DNA of 41,176 bases, taken from contig BRYA01000172.1 of NCBI GenBank assembly GCA_030267965.1, positions 1 through 41,176 on the forward strand, given 5' to 3'. Numbering within the stretch: position 1 is the first letter of the stretch; every line of letters starts with the position of its first letter. Below the pieces are notes generated by a model, which worked only from the letters and a program-made list of their open reading frames with translations, was not told where the DNA came from and made no database searches. Origin of the DNA: Triparma columacea. Lineage: Eukaryota; Sar; Bolidophyceae; Parmales; Triparmaceae. A program made the translations under genes and the position numbers. Of the stretch, positions 40,001 through 41,176 are shown one piece after another.

Positions 40001-41176
40001 CTGGCACTTGTTCTGATTGCCTAAAAGGTAAGTACCCCACTTCTCTTCAATCCTTTCCTTTCAACACAATCTAACTCACTCCCAACAGGCACCTACAGCA
40101 GATCTCAATCAGAGACTTGCACAAACTGCCCTGAAGGGAAGTACACTGAGGCAGACTCCTCCACCACTTGCACTGGCTGCTCTGTGGGCAAGTACGTACC
40201 CACTGAAGGTTCCTTCTCCCAGTATGACTGCATCAATTGTGAAGCAGGAAAGTACCAGGCTTTTGCTGGTCAGGCTCGGTGTGAAGAGTGCTCAAGTGGA
40301 ACATACTCTGCCGAAATGGCAAGAGTTTGTACTGCTTGCCCTCCAGGGACATATTCGTCTACAGATTCAGCTACAGGGTGCTCAGAGTGCACAGTAGGAA
40401 AATACACATCAAGTCCAGGTAGCACAACATGCTTTTATTGCCCATTGGGAGAGTACAATGTCGGCATAGCCAATGTTGGATGTACATTTTGCGAGGCTGG
40501 AAAGTTTCTTGTCTTTGATGTCTTTGATACTGACCATAAGTGCAGGGCATGCCCTGCTGGGAAGTTCAGTGTGGTCGGAGACATCCTCTGCAGGACCTGT
40601 GAAGTTGGATTTGTCAGCAACAATCCAGAAGGTGCCAGCTTTTGCGAGCCGTGCGATGCAGGCAAGTACGCTAGTGCTGATGCTGCAACGTGTGTAGGCT
40701 GCGAAGCAGGGTTTTGGAGCAGTCTTGCCTCCACTTCTTGCACTGCTTGCGAAGTTGGCAAATTCAACACTGCCTTAAATTCAACTAGCTGCAGCTGGTG
40801 TACGGATGACACTGTTAGGGGCTCAACAACAGACTTGGTAGCCTCCAATTCTTCATCACAATGTCGCTGCGATGCTGGATTCTTTGAGAGTTCTCAATCC
40901 TGCGAAGCTGTGGGAGAAGGGATGGACTCTGAAACAAAGGGGATGACTACATCACTACTTAAAATTCAAAAAGGCTACTGGCGGACAGGTGCTGATTCAC
41001 TCAACATTCTTGCATGCCAGAATAAGGAGCACTGTTTAGGGGGGACAGATCCCAACAACTACTGCGCTGAAGGCTATGGTGGACCCCTCTGCGCTGTCTG
41101 TATAGATGGCTACAGTGCCGTTGGTGCTGGAGAAGGTCTATCATGTAGTAAATGTGAAGGTTCTGCAACAGCTACT
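37023..41176 (+). CDS. Large surface protein with CUB, EGF-like, beta-helix and Cys-rich repeats (partial)
   Basis: Six exons in view (37023-37143, 37230-37685, 37763-37969, 38066-39736, 39845-40027, 40089 onward); the frame is open at the window end. A signal anchor sits at residues 24-38 (MWICIVTLLSIATMV). A hydrophilic part carries three copies of a (V/I)xDPxxQPAPxPP motif, then two hydrophobic stretches (LVLFFTVLDLFGMAAFYVI, FNIVMLNCIVMQG). A CUB-like domain follows (CFSSLNYGSNEQCTFTM, YDKLTVGGIQYDG), two near-identical EGF-like repeats (DDGSDGNFYCINGGD...CTCSSCNTG), a right-handed beta-helix segment (GTLILRALTFDKG, GGGAIYVLDSGTTVNVYG) and at least ten GCC2/GCC3-type Cys-rich repeats (CPEGKYTEADSSTTCTGC). 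The last visible part, GYGGPLCAVCIDGYSA, usually precedes membrane helices in such proteins. It is probably a cell-surface receptor or adhesin; the ligand is unknown. Confidence 0.85.

Overview
The window looks like nuclear DNA of a photosynthetic stramenopile (heterokont) alga. Genes are dense, lie on both strands, and carry short introns (about 50 to 130 nt, a few longer) with GTGAG/GTAAG donors and AG acceptors that often follow C-rich tracts. Several proteins start with ER signal peptides. One small protein has a signal peptide followed by a Phe-led, Ser/Thr-rich stretch, the pattern of plastid import through a secondary plastid. LETM1, PDAT, secreted Cys-rich repeat proteins and BspA-type LRR arrays also fit. 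A bolidophyte or related ochrophyte is my best guess, but that is inference. I joined exons by hand; each joined frame stays open and its exon lengths sum to whole codons. I see no tRNA, rRNA, CRISPR array or transposase.

Layout. 1-3548: a tandem array of secreted-protein genes (minus strand). Its units share promoter, signal peptide, Lys/Gly-rich leader, C-terminal tail and 3' flank, but have unrelated cores (one transglutaminase-like, one unrecognised). 3549-8664: an OmpA-domain membrane protein diverges over 92 bp from a LETM1 mitochondrial carrier with a huge acidic insert and two EF-hands. 9047-10909: a small plastid-type membrane protein diverges from a two-TM protein of unknown function. 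11237-13938: a fusion of a ribokinase-type sugar kinase and a xylose-isomerase-like TIM barrel behind a signal peptide. 14065-16348: a glutaredoxin-like protein and a membrane-inserted endonuclease/exonuclease/phosphatase (EEP) enzyme. 16603-17940: a secreted Notum/pectin-acetylesterase-type esterase. 17978-21700: three tandem BspA-type LRR genes with duplicated flanks. 21960-25292: a secreted NodU/CmcH-type carbamoyltransferase with a PqqD-like tail. 25343-28651: a zinc-ribbon/LamG/discoidin protein and a polytopic membrane protein. 29276-33636: an S46 dipeptidyl-peptidase with a DPP11-type Arg, then PDAT. 34032-36677: a 7-TM protein and a small unknown protein. 37023 to the right edge: a large CUB/EGF/beta-helix/Cys-rich-repeat surface protein, cut by the window end.

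The genes do not form one pathway. Themes are secretion and cell surface (leader-protein array, esterase, large Cys-rich protein), sugar and carbamoyl chemistry, lipid metabolism (PDAT, and possibly the EEP enzyme), and repeated local duplication: tandem genes, a 72-bp duplication at a convergent gene pair, a 50-bp duplication in an intron, and a roughly 165-bp dispersed repeat present in tandem at 28.7-29.0 kb and inverted at 36.7-36.9 kb.
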